Part shown: positions 17,660-25,769 of the stretch, piece by piece
Layout of the letters: the number at the start of each line of letters is the position of its first letter
Numbering within the stretch: position 1 is the stretch's first letter
Notes under the pieces: generated by a model
Told to the model about the DNA's origin: nothing
The model's input: the letters and a program-made list of their open reading frames with translations, nothing else
Databases searched by the model: none
Program-made: the position numbers and the translations under genes
Assembly: GCF_900182545.1 (NCBI RefSeq)
Contig: NZ_FXTJ01000002.1
Location: 620,001-684,000, forward strand
Length of the DNA: 64,000 bases
Reading direction: 5' to 3'
Source of the DNA: Geodermatophilus aquaeductus
GTDB taxonomy: Bacteria; Actinomycetota; Actinomycetes; Mycobacteriales; Geodermatophilaceae

Positions 17660-19639
17660 TCAGTACGGCGGTGGGGTGGTGACGGCGGTGAGGCCGGTGG
17701 GTGTGGTGACGGTGAGGGTGCCGTCGGGGGCGAGGGTGTGCCGCCAGCCGGGTGCCTGGTGCTTGCCGCGGTGGTGGCCGGTGCAGTAGCCGGTGAGGTT
17801 GCCCGCGGCGGTGGGTCCGGCCGGCCAGGGGACGGCGTGGTCGAGTTCGCCGGTCCGGGGGACGCGGCGGCGGCAGCCGGGGAAGCGGCAGCGGCGGTCG
17901 CGGGCGCGGACGTGCCGGTCCAGGGCAGCGCCGGGCCGGTAGCCGGCGGTGACCCCGGGGACGCGCAGGCCCACGCCGGTGGTCGCGGCGCGACGCAGGA
18001 CGGGCAGGTCGGTGAGGGCGAGCAACGCGCCGGTCAAGGCGTCGGTGAGGACGAGGCGGGGGCGGTCGGCCAGCCCGCCGCCGCCGGTTGTGGCCAGCAG
18101 GCCGGCGAGCGCCTGGCGGGCCTGGTCGGTGGCGGCTGCGAGGGCGGTGAGGGCGTCGGGGGCGGCGGTGACCCGCCCGGCGGGGCTGTGCGCCCAGGCA
18201 GCCTCGTCGGCGGCATCAGCGCGCTGCGCGGTGGCCACCAGCCGGTGGGCGCGGCCGAGGGCCTGCTGGGCGGCGAGGACCGCATCCCCGGCGTCCTGGA
18301 TCGCCTGGTCGGCGCGCGCCCACCAGCCATCGTCGGCGTCGGCATCGGCGTCGGCGGGTGGCGTGTCGTCGCGGGTCGGGCTGGCGGGATCCGGCGGTGG
18401 GTGGTCGGCGGCCCACACGGCCTCCACCTTCGCGGGGTCGAGGGAAGGGGCACCGCGGCCGGCCAGCTCCTCGATGAGCACCCGGCGCACGGTGTCGGTC
18501 CACCACCGCTCGAACTCCGGGTCCACCGCCACGGCCGGCCACACCGGGACCTCGATCGGACCGAGGTCGTGCCTGCCAGCGGCCGGAGCGGTGTCCGCCG
18601 GAGCGGTGCCGGCCGGAGCGGTATCGGCCGCGGCGGTGTCCGTTGCGGCGGTGTCGGTCGCGGCGGTGTCCGACGGAGCGCCATCGACAGGGGCAGCGGT
18701 GGTAACCAGCGGGTGCCCGGTGAGGGCGGCCAGCAGAGCGCGGACCGTCTCGGCGGGCACCACCTGTCCGTCGATCTCGCACGGCTGGTCCCCACCGAGC
18801 AGCGCGCCCAGCGGCGCGATCACCGACAACACCACCTGCACCGGCGGGAGGTCGGTCTCGCCGGGGCGCAGCACCAGGTCGAGCAGGCAGTCGGCCATCT
18901 TCTGCCCGCGGGAGCGCCCGTCGGCGGGGTCGGCGGGCAGCGCGTCGGCGTACGCGCCCAGCGCCGCCACCAGCGCCGCGGCCTCCGGCGTCGTCAGCAG
19001 CGCCGAGACCACGCTCATGCCCTCGACCCGGTCCGGGCGCGCCGAGACCCCGCGCTCGCGGATGGCCCGGGCCAGCCGGTCGGCGGCGGAGCGGGCGTCG
19101 CGCTTGAGCACCTCGCGGCGGACCTTGTCGCCCAACTGCGCCGGAGTGGTCACCCGCCCGGCCATCCAGGCCAGCAGATCCCGCTCGAGTGAGGCACGGA
19201 TCGCGTCGTCGGCGATCGGGGCGACCTTGTCCAGCAACGGCCACAGGTGCCCCGGGTGCAGCATCCCCGCCTCGAGTGCGTCGAGGGTCAGCGGGAGGCG
19301 GTGCACCAGCGTCAGCGAGCGTTCCAGCAGCGCCTCGGCGGCCTCGGTGGAGATCGACAGCGCCACCACCAGCTCCTGCGCCGCCCACTCGCTCACCGGC
19401 CGCAGCACCGCCGCCCGCCGCGCCCACCGCTCGCCCGACATCGCCCCCGGCTCCCCCTGCGCCCGGTCCGCCGAGGCCGGCCGGGTGGCGGCGAAGGCCG
19501 CGACCGCCCGGGCCCGGCGGGCCGTCTGACGGGAGATCTCCCGGTCGGCCGCCTGGACCTCGCCCAGCGGACCGGACGACAACCCGACCGGCGACACCGG
19601 CGCCGGAGCGGTCAACACGTCGTCCACACAGTCGATCAT
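17660..19639 (-). CDS. DUF222 / HNH endonuclease (13E12-like family)
   Basis: A 659-aa protein with an N-terminal DUF222 domain (about 10-290) and a C-terminal HNH nuclease module (584-627): CRFPGC, then ELDHAVPWPAGP and NLTGYCTGHHRGKH, so the zinc cysteines, His-Asn-His set and basic helix are all present. Between them residues about 320-352 are a TDTAA/APADT repeat insert and an acidic Asp-Ala run. The mycobacterial relatives are the 13E12 repeat family, some of which are LexA-controlled, and here a LexA-like box covers the start codon. ATG start at 19639. No mobile-element partner is seen. Confidence 0.9.
   Translation of the reverse strand: MIDCVDDVLTAPAPVSPVGLSSGPLGEVQAADREISRQTARRARAVAAFAATRPASADRAQGEPGAMSGERWARRAAVLRPVSEWAAQELVVALSISTEAAEALLERSLTLVHRLPLTLDALEAGMLHPGHLWPLLDKVAPIADDAIRASLERDLLAWMAGRVTTPAQLGDKVRREVLKRDARSAADRLARAIRERGVSARPDRVEGMSVVSALLTTPEAAALVAALGAYADALPADPADGRSRGQKMADCLLDLVLRPGETDLPPVQVVLSVIAPLGALLGGDQPCEIDGQVVPAETVRALLAALTGHPLVTTAAPVDGAPSDTAATDTAATDTAAADTAPAGTAPADTAPAAGRHDLGPIEVPVWPAVAVDPEFERWWTDTVRRVLIEELAGRGAPSLDPAKVEAVWAADHPPPDPASPTRDDTPPADADADADDGWWARADQAIQDAGDAVLAAQQALGRAHRLVATAQRADAADEAAWAHSPAGRVTAAPDALTALAAATDQARQALAGLLATTGGGGLADRPRLVLTDALTGALLALTDLPVLRRAATTGVGLRVPGVTAGYRPGAALDRHVRARDRRCRFPGCRRRVPRTGELDHAVPWPAGPTAAGNLTGYCTGHHRGKHQAPGWRHTLAPDGTLTVTTPTGLTAVTTPPPY
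18581..18680 (-). repeat. Degenerate 15-bp tandem repeats inside the HNH gene
   Basis: Six to seven imperfect in-frame 15-base units encode (A/P)xDTA-type pentapeptides such as TDTAA and PADTA. They make a flexible linker between DUF222 and the nuclease module. The copy number may vary between strains. Confidence 0.8.
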
Positions 19640-19647
19640 ACGTTCGA
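19632..19647. promoter_or_regulatory. LexA (SOS) box over the start codon of the HNH gene
   Basis: TCGATCATACGTTCGA matches the actinobacterial SOS consensus TCGAAC-N4-GTTCGA at 11 of 12 defined positions. The ATG of the HNH gene (19639-19637) lies inside it, so LexA binding would block transcription directly. Confidence 0.65.
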
Positions 19648-19804
19648 AGCACTCGCCGGACCAGTCCTGTGGACACAGAAACCGCTGGTCAGCGTCTCGT
19701 GCTCCGTCCACCCCCGACCCCACGGCCGCAGGAGCACGCATCCGGAACGAGTCGGTCCGCCCGACCGGTTTGCCACGCCGAGCGTGCCGGGCACCGACCG
19801 CGCC

Positions 19805-20314
19805 ATGGACGCCGACATCAGGCTGCGGGTCGACGGCGAGCTCCACGAGCTCACCGTGGACACGCGCACCACGCTGCTCGACCTGCTGCGCGAGCGGCTG
19901 GGCAACACCAGCCCGAAGAAGGGCTGCGACCACGGCCAGTGCGGCGCCTGCACCGTGCTGCTCGACGGCGAGCGGGCGCTGCTGTGCCTCGCCCTCGCCG
20001 TCTCCCACGACGGCGCGGAGATCACCACCGCGGACGGCCTGGCGCCCGAGGGCGAGCTGCACCCGGTCCAGCAGGCCTTCCTCGACCACGACGCCTTCCA
20101 GTGCGGCTACTGCACGCCCGGCCAGGTGTGCAGCGCGGTCGGCGTTCTCAGCGAGGTCGACCGGGGCTGGCCCAGCCACGCCACCCGCGACCTCACCGCC
20201 GCCCCCGAGCTCAGCACCGACGAGGTCAGCGAGCGGATGAGCGGCAACCTCTGCCGCTGCGCCGCCTACGCGCACATCACCCCCGCCGTGCAGCAGGCCG
20301 GCGGCGCGCGGTGA
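19805..20314 (+). CDS. Aldehyde dehydrogenase iron-sulfur subunit (PaoA/YagT-type)
   Basis: A 169-aa two-[2Fe-2S] subunit of a xanthine-oxidase-family molybdoenzyme. The plant-type ferredoxin motif is GCDHGQCGACTVLLDG with Cys41, 46, 49 and Cys61; the second cluster motif is CGYCTPGQ plus CRCAAY. It carries electrons from the molybdenum site to FAD. No Tat signal peptide, unlike E. coli PaoA, so the enzyme should be cytoplasmic. It is the first gene of a three-gene operon with four-base overlap to the next. The divergent HNH gene is 165 bases away. Confidence 0.93.
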   Translation: MDADIRLRVDGELHELTVDTRTTLLDLLRERLGNTSPKKGCDHGQCGACTVLLDGERALLCLALAVSHDGAEITTADGLAPEGELHPVQQAFLDHDAFQCGYCTPGQVCSAVGVLSEVDRGWPSHATRDLTAAPELSTDEVSERMSGNLCRCAAYAHITPAVQQAGGAR

Positions 20315-21315
20315 AGCCGTTCGCCTACGCCCGCCCCAGCGACGTCGCCGAGGCCGTCCGCGAGGTCGCCGCCGAGCCGAACGCCGTCTTCCTCGGCGGC
20401 GGCACGAACCTCGTCGACCACCTCAAGCTCGGCGTCGCCCGCCCCGACCTCGTCGTCGACGTCCGGACGCTCACCTCCCGCGAGATCACCGACACCGGCG
20501 ACGGCGGCCTGCTGGTGGGCGCCGCCGTCAGCAACAGCGAACTGGCCGCCGACCGGCGCGTCCGCGAACGCTGGCCGGTGCTCACCCAGGCCCTGCTCGC
20601 CGGCGCCAACGGGCAGCTGCGCAACCTCGCCACCGTCGGCGGCAACCCGCTGCAGCGCACCCGGTGCGTCTACTTCCAGGACGTCACCACCGCCTGCAAC
20701 AAGCGCGCGCCGGGCAGCGGCTGCTCCGCGATCGGCGGCTACACCCGCTACCACGCGATCCTGGGCGCCAGTGAGCAGTGCATCGCCACCCACCCCTCGG
20801 ACATGGCCGTGGCGCTCACCGCACTCGACGCCGTCGTCCACACCGAGGGCCCGCGCGGCGCGCGGACGATCCCGTTCGGCGAGCTGCACCGCCTCCCGGG
20901 CGACGACCCGTCCCGCGACACCGTCCTCGAGCACGGCGAGCTGGTCACCGCGGTCGAGCTGCCCCCGCTCGAGATGGCCCGCCGGTCCACCTACCGCAAG
21001 GTCCGCGACCGCGCCTCCTACGCGTTCGCGCTGGTCAGCGTGGCCGCCGCGGTCGACCTCGCCGACGACGGCACGGTCCGCGACGCCCGCGTCGCCCTCG
21101 GCGGCGTGGCCCACACGCCGTGGCGGGCCACCCGCGCGGAGGAGGTCCTCCGCGGACGGCGGCTCACCGACGACACCGCCCGCGCGGCCGCCGAGGCCGA
21201 GCTGGCCGACGCCGTCCCGCAGCCGGGCATCGACGGCGGCAACGCGTTCAAGGTCCCGCTGGTGGCGCGCACGCTCACCGCCGCCCTGCGCATCCTCACC
21301 GGCCGGGAGGGCTGA
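20311..21315 (+). CDS. Aldehyde dehydrogenase FAD subunit with [4Fe-4S] insert (PaoB/YagS-type)
   Basis: A 334-aa FAD-binding subunit (CO dehydrogenase flavoprotein family). Residues about 28-36 (FLGGGTNLVD) bind FAD, and NLATVGGNPLQRTRC is conserved. The insert RTRCVYFQDV...ACNKRAPGSGC...SEQCIATHPSD supplies the four cysteines that in PaoB hold an extra [4Fe-4S] cluster, which separates this group from ordinary xanthine dehydrogenases. The GTG start overlaps the stop of the iron-sulfur subunit. Confidence 0.93.
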   Translation: MKPFAYARPSDVAEAVREVAAEPNAVFLGGGTNLVDHLKLGVARPDLVVDVRTLTSREITDTGDGGLLVGAAVSNSELAADRRVRERWPVLTQALLAGANGQLRNLATVGGNPLQRTRCVYFQDVTTACNKRAPGSGCSAIGGYTRYHAILGASEQCIATHPSDMAVALTALDAVVHTEGPRGARTIPFGELHRLPGDDPSRDTVLEHGELVTAVELPPLEMARRSTYRKVRDRASYAFALVSVAAAVDLADDGTVRDARVALGGVAHTPWRATRAEEVLRGRRLTDDTARAAAEAELADAVPQPGIDGGNAFKVPLVARTLTAALRILTGREG

Positions 21316-21316
21316 G

Positions 21317-23416
21317 ATGACCGAGCTGCTCGAGCCGCGCGCGATGGGCCGCGACCTGGTCCGCCGCGACGGCGTCCGGAAGGTCCGCGGGACGGCGACC
21401 TACGCCTTCGAGACCCCCGTCGAGTCGCCGGCGTTCTGTCACCCGCTGCAGGCCACCGTCGCGCGGGGGCGGATCACCGCGGTGGACACCACCGCCGCCG
21501 AGGCGCTCGACGGCGTCCTCGCGGTCGTCACCCACGAGAACGCCGAGCGGCTCGCCTCCACCGACGACGCCGAGCTCGCCGTCCTGCAGTCCCCCGAGGT
21601 CGCCTTCCGCGGCCAGCCGATCGGCGTCGTCGTCGCGGAGACCTCCGAGCTGGCCCGGCAGGCCGCCGACCTCGTCCGCGTCACCTACGACGAGCAGCCG
21701 CACGACAGCGTGCTGTCCGCCGACCGCGGGGACCTGTACGCGCCGGAGAAGGTCAACCCCGGCTACGACACCGACACCGTCCAGGGCGACGTCGACGCCG
21801 AACTGGCCGCCAGCGCCGTCCGGGTCGAGCAGACCTACGCGACGGCGATGGTGCACAACAACCCGCTGGAGCCGCACGCCTCGACGGCGCTGTGGGACGC
21901 CGCCGACGGCGGGAAGCTCACCCTCTGGGACTCCACGCAGGGCGTGCACCCCGACCGCAAGGCGGTGTGCAGCCTGTTCGGCCTCGACCTCGAGCGGGTG
22001 CAGGTCGTGTGCCCGTACGTCGGCGGCGGGTTCGGCTCCAAGGGGACGCCGCACGCCAACGTCGTCCTGGTGGCCATGGCCGCCCGCGCCCTGCCCGGCC
22101 GCGCGGTGAAGCTCGCCCTCACCCGCCAGCAGATGTTCACCATGGCCGGCTACCGGACGCCGACCATCCAGCGGATGCAGCTCGGCGCCGACCGCGACGG
22201 CCGGATCCGCGCCCTGGCCCTCGACGTCGTCGAGCAGACCTCGCGGATCAAGGAGTTCGCCGAACAGACCGGCGTCCCGGCCCGGATGATGTACACCGCC
22301 GCCGCCCGCCGGACGACGCACCGGCTGGCCGCCCTCGACGTCCCGGTGCCCTCCTGGTTCCGCGCGCCCGGCGAGTGCCCCGGCATGTTCGGCCCCGAGG
22401 TCGCCATGGACGAGCTCGCCCACGCCCTGGGGATGGACCCGGTCGAGCTGCGGATCCGCAACGAGCCCGACCGCGACCCCGAGACCGGCCAGCCCTGGTC
22501 GAGCCGGCACCTCGTCGAGTGCCTGCGCGAGGGCGCCGAGCGCTTCGGCTGGGCCGGGCGCGACCCCCGCCCCGGCGTCCGCCGGGAGGACGGCTGGCTG
22601 GTCGGCACGGGCATGGCCTCGTCGGTCTACCCGACCATGCGGCAGGCCCAGTCGACGGCGACCGTCCGGTTCGAGGACGGCCGGTACGTCGTCGAGATCG
22701 GCGCCGCCGACCTCGGCACCGGCGCCTGGACGGTGCTGCCGCAGATCGCCGCCGACGCCCTGGACGCCGACGTCGACGACGTCGAGGTGCGCATCGGCGA
22801 CACCCGCTACCCGATCGCCTCGGTGGCCGGCGGCTCGTCGGGCACCAACACGTGGGGCTCGGCGATCGTCGAGGCCGCGCGGCAGTTCCGCGGCAAGTTC
22901 GGCCGGCGCCCGGAGGACGGCGACGAGGCGCAGGGCTCGGTCGACCAGGCCGCCACCGACGACGAGCACGCCACCTATGCGTTCGGCGCGCAGTTCGTGG
23001 AGGCGCGGGTGCACGCCGACACCGGCGAGGTGCGGGTGCCGCGGCTGCTCGGCGTCTTCGCCTGCGGCCGGATCGTCAACCCGCGCACCGCGCGCTCGCA
23101 GTTCATCGGCGGGATGACCATGGGGCTGTCGATGGCGCTGCACGAGAACAGCGCGTGGGACGCCCGGATCGGGCAGGTCGCCAACCACGACCTCGCCGAG
23201 TACCACGTGACGGTCAACGCCGACGTCGGCGACGTGCAGGCGCACTGGATCGACGAGCACGACCCGTACGTCAACGCCATGGGGATCAAGGGCATCGGCG
23301 AGATCGGCATCGTGGGGACGGCGGCCGCGGTGGTGAACGCGGTCTTCCACGCGACCGGCGTCCGGGTGCGGCACCTGCCGGTGACCCTGGACAAGATCCT
23401 CCCCGGGTTGCCCTGA
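21317..23416 (+). CDS. Aldehyde dehydrogenase molybdopterin subunit (PaoC/YagR-type)
   Basis: A 699-aa catalytic subunit binding the molybdenum-cytosine dinucleotide cofactor. Visible: GGGFGSKGTPHANV, the substrate-channel region SWFRAPGECPGMFG, and near the C-terminus GIKGIGEIGIVG, whose Glu (about residue 662) is the catalytic base. With the two upstream subunits it forms an alpha-beta-gamma enzyme oxidising aromatic or other aldehydes. No XdhC/PaoD cofactor-insertion chaperone or cytidylyltransferase is encoded in this window, so maturation genes must lie elsewhere. Starts one base after the PaoB stop. Confidence 0.94.
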   Translation: MTELLEPRAMGRDLVRRDGVRKVRGTATYAFETPVESPAFCHPLQATVARGRITAVDTTAAEALDGVLAVVTHENAERLASTDDAELAVLQSPEVAFRGQPIGVVVAETSELARQAADLVRVTYDEQPHDSVLSADRGDLYAPEKVNPGYDTDTVQGDVDAELAASAVRVEQTYATAMVHNNPLEPHASTALWDAADGGKLTLWDSTQGVHPDRKAVCSLFGLDLERVQVVCPYVGGGFGSKGTPHANVVLVAMAARALPGRAVKLALTRQQMFTMAGYRTPTIQRMQLGADRDGRIRALALDVVEQTSRIKEFAEQTGVPARMMYTAAARRTTHRLAALDVPVPSWFRAPGECPGMFGPEVAMDELAHALGMDPVELRIRNEPDRDPETGQPWSSRHLVECLREGAERFGWAGRDPRPGVRREDGWLVGTGMASSVYPTMRQAQSTATVRFEDGRYVVEIGAADLGTGAWTVLPQIAADALDADVDDVEVRIGDTRYPIASVAGGSSGTNTWGSAIVEAARQFRGKFGRRPEDGDEAQGSVDQAATDDEHATYAFGAQFVEARVHADTGEVRVPRLLGVFACGRIVNPRTARSQFIGGMTMGLSMALHENSAWDARIGQVANHDLAEYHVTVNADVGDVQAHWIDEHDPYVNAMGIKGIGEIGIVGTAAAVVNAVFHATGVRVRHLPVTLDKILPGLP

Positions 23417-23758
23417 ATGACTACCGTTCCCGGGGTGCCACCTGCCAAGGACCTGCCGGACCTCGTCCGGCGCCGCCTGTGGGAGCTGGGGATGACCGTG
23501 CAGGAGGCCTCGCGCCGGGCGCGCGGGACCATCGCGCCGGAGGTCCTCGAGCGGCTGGCCCGGTCCCGCGGGCGGGCCTTCATCAGCGCCCGCCTGGCCG
23601 GGCACCTGGCCCGCGCGCTCGACGTGCCGGAGAACCGGGTGCGCCGGGCCGCCGACCTGCCCGAGGTCCCCGACCCGCGCGAGGACGTGCCCACCGGCCC
23701 GCACCTGCGGCTGGTCCACAACCAGCCCGCTCCGGAGCAGGCGGCCGGCGAGGCCTGA
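23417..23758 (+). CDS. Small HTH-like (XRE-type) protein
   Basis: A 113-aa basic protein. Residues about 12-70 have a helix-turn-helix-like pattern (LVRRRLWELGMTVQEASRR, then ISARLAGHLARALDVPENR), typical of Cro/XRE repressors though diverged. The Pro-rich tail has no motif. ATG immediately follows the PaoC stop, so it may be the last gene of the molybdoenzyme operon and might regulate it; that is inference. A GTG at 23435 is an alternative start. Confidence 0.65.
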   Translation: MTTVPGVPPAKDLPDLVRRRLWELGMTVQEASRRARGTIAPEVLERLARSRGRAFISARLAGHLARALDVPENRVRRAADLPEVPDPREDVPTGPHLRLVHNQPAPEQAAGEA

Positions 23759-23942
23759 GCCCCGGGGACGCGGCGGACCGGTCCCCCTTGCGGTGTGAGG
23801 CCTGCCACGTCTCTGTGGGCGCCGTCGAGAAACCGCAGGTCAGCGCGGTGCGCCGGGCCGCGTATACGACGGCTCGCGGGAGGCGCGCGGGAGGTGGCCG
23901 GTCGGGCGTGTCCTCTGCGCGCCAGGCAGGATGGTCCGCGAG

Positions 23943-25736
23943 ATGGCGAGTGCAGCACGGGCCGGGGCGGTCGCCCCGCAGACGACCAGCCGACCGCTCC
24001 GGGCATGGCAGCAGGCCGCCCTCGAGCGCTACGAGCAGTCCTCCCCGAAGGACTTCCTGGTCACCGCGACCCCTGGCGCCGGCAAGACGACCTTCGCCCT
24101 GACCCTCGCCGCGCGGCTCCTGCAGCGGCGCGAGGTGGCCCGGGTGATCGTCGTCTGCCCGACCGACCACCTGCGGCTGCAGTGGGCCGACGCCGCCGAC
24201 CGGATGGGCATCGTGCTCGACCCCGGGCTCACCAACGCCGTGGGCCCGGTGCGCGCCGGCACGCAGGGCTACGTGACGACGTACGCGCAGGTCGCCGGCA
24301 AGCCGATGCTGCACGCCGCCCGCGCCACCGCCGTCAAGACGCTGGTGATCCTCGACGAGGTCCACCACGCCGGCGACGGCCTGTCGTGGGGCGAGGCGAT
24401 CGAGGAGGCGTACGGCTTCGCCGCCCGCCGGCTGTGCCTGACGGGGACGCCGTTCCGCACCAAGCCCGACGAGCGGATCCCCTTCGTGCGCTACGAGGAG
24501 GACGGCTTCGAGGGCGACTCCGGCGACGGCGCCGGGCTGGTCAGCCGCGCCGACTACACCTACGGCTACAAGGAGGCGCTGTCCGACAGCGTCGTCCGCC
24601 CCGTCGTGTTCGCCGCCTACACCGGCACCGCGCGCTGGCGGAACTCCGCCGGCGAGGTGGTCGCCGCCTCCCTGTCGGAGGCCGGCACCCGCTCGGTGGA
24701 GATGGCCGCCTGGCGCACCGCGCTGGACCCCAAGGGCCAGTGGGTGCCGCACGTCATCGCCGCGATGGACGAGCGGATCACCCACCTGCGCGAGAACGGC
24801 ATGCCCGACGCCGCCGGGCTGGTGCTGGCCAGCGACCAGGACGACGCCCGCGCCTACGCCCGCATCGTCAAGCGCATCACCGGCAAGGCGCCCGAGCTGA
24901 TCCTGTCCGACGACCCCAAGGCGTCGAAGAAGATCGAGCGGTTCGCCGCGGGGTCGGCGCGGATCGCCGTCTGCGTCCGGATGATCTCCGAGGGCGTCGA
25001 CGTCCCCCGCGCCGCCGTCCTGGCGTGGATGACCTCCTACCGGACGCCGCTGTTCTTCGCCCAGGCCGTCGGCCGCGTCGTCCGCTCGCGGGCGCCGCAC
25101 GAGACGGCCACCGTGTTCCTCCCCGCCGTCCGGCCGCTGCTCGGCCTGGCCGCGTCGATGGAGAAGGAACGCAACCACGTCATGCCGCCGCCCAAGGCGC
25201 AGGACCCGGAGGCGCTCGACCTCGACCCGCTGCCGCCCAAGGAGCGCGAGGCCGTGGGCCTCAAGCAGTGGGAGGCGCTGGAGGCCGACGCCCGGTTCGC
25301 GCACGTGCTGCACGGCGGGACGGCGCACACCGGGGACGGGTCCGGCCCGGTCGCGGCGGCACCGCTCGGCGCCGAGGAGGAGGACTTCCTCGGCATCCCC
25401 GGCCTGCTCACCCCCGAGCAGACGGCGTCGCTGCTGGCCAAGCGCGACGACGAGCTGCGGCTGCGCATCGCCCAGCGGGTGCACGACGAGGACACCGGCG
25501 AGCTGCCCGTCGTCGAGGACCACCCCGAGGAGGACGAGGCGGGCCGCTCCTGGCGCGACGTCGCCGAGCTCCGCCGGGAGATCAACCGCCTGGTGAGCCG
25601 GGTGTCGGCGAAGACCTCGACGCCGCACGCCGTGGTGCACACCCAGCTGCGGCAGCACGTGCCCGGCCCGCCGTCGGCCTCGGCGTCGGTCGACGTCCTG
25701 CGCGCCCGCCGCGAGCGCCTCCGCACGATGTTGTGA
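23943..25736 (+). CDS. SF2 DEAD/DEAH-box helicase
   Basis: A 597-aa helicase of the ComF/RecG-like SF2 group common in actinobacteria. Walker A ATPGAGKTTFAL at about residues 44-55, DEVHHAGD (motif II), LCLTGTPFR (motif III), ISEGVDVPRAAVLAW (motif V) and QAVGRVVRS (motif VI). The C-terminal 170 residues are an extra acidic and basic domain without known motif. Start ATG 23943; an in-frame ATG at 23931 adds four residues and neither has a clean ribosome site. Role unknown; DNA or RNA remodelling is likely. Confidence 0.88.
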   Translation: MASAARAGAVAPQTTSRPLRAWQQAALERYEQSSPKDFLVTATPGAGKTTFALTLAARLLQRREVARVIVVCPTDHLRLQWADAADRMGIVLDPGLTNAVGPVRAGTQGYVTTYAQVAGKPMLHAARATAVKTLVILDEVHHAGDGLSWGEAIEEAYGFAARRLCLTGTPFRTKPDERIPFVRYEEDGFEGDSGDGAGLVSRADYTYGYKEALSDSVVRPVVFAAYTGTARWRNSAGEVVAASLSEAGTRSVEMAAWRTALDPKGQWVPHVIAAMDERITHLRENGMPDAAGLVLASDQDDARAYARIVKRITGKAPELILSDDPKASKKIERFAAGSARIAVCVRMISEGVDVPRAAVLAWMTSYRTPLFFAQAVGRVVRSRAPHETATVFLPAVRPLLGLAASMEKERNHVMPPPKAQDPEALDLDPLPPKEREAVGLKQWEALEADARFAHVLHGGTAHTGDGSGPVAAAPLGAEEEDFLGIPGLLTPEQTASLLAKRDDELRLRIAQRVHDEDTGELPVVEDHPEEDEAGRSWRDVAELRREINRLVSRVSAKTSTPHAVVHTQLRQHVPGPPSASASVDVLRARRERLRTML

Positions 25737-25740
25737 CGGG

Positions 25741-25768
25741 GTCGTGCACTTCCGCGGAAGTGCACGAC
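25741..25768. terminator. Perfect 28-bp palindrome between convergent genes
   Basis: The 14-base half GTCGTGCACTTCCG is repeated exactly as its reverse complement with no loop. It starts four bases after the helicase stop and ends one base before the LuxR stop, so it probably ends transcription from both sides. Confidence 0.75.
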
Positions 25769-25769
25769 C

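Noticed and set aside
17660..19639. Homing or mobile element reading of the HNH gene
   Set aside because: No flanking repeats, integrase or intron boundaries; DUF222-HNH proteins are normal actinobacterial residents.
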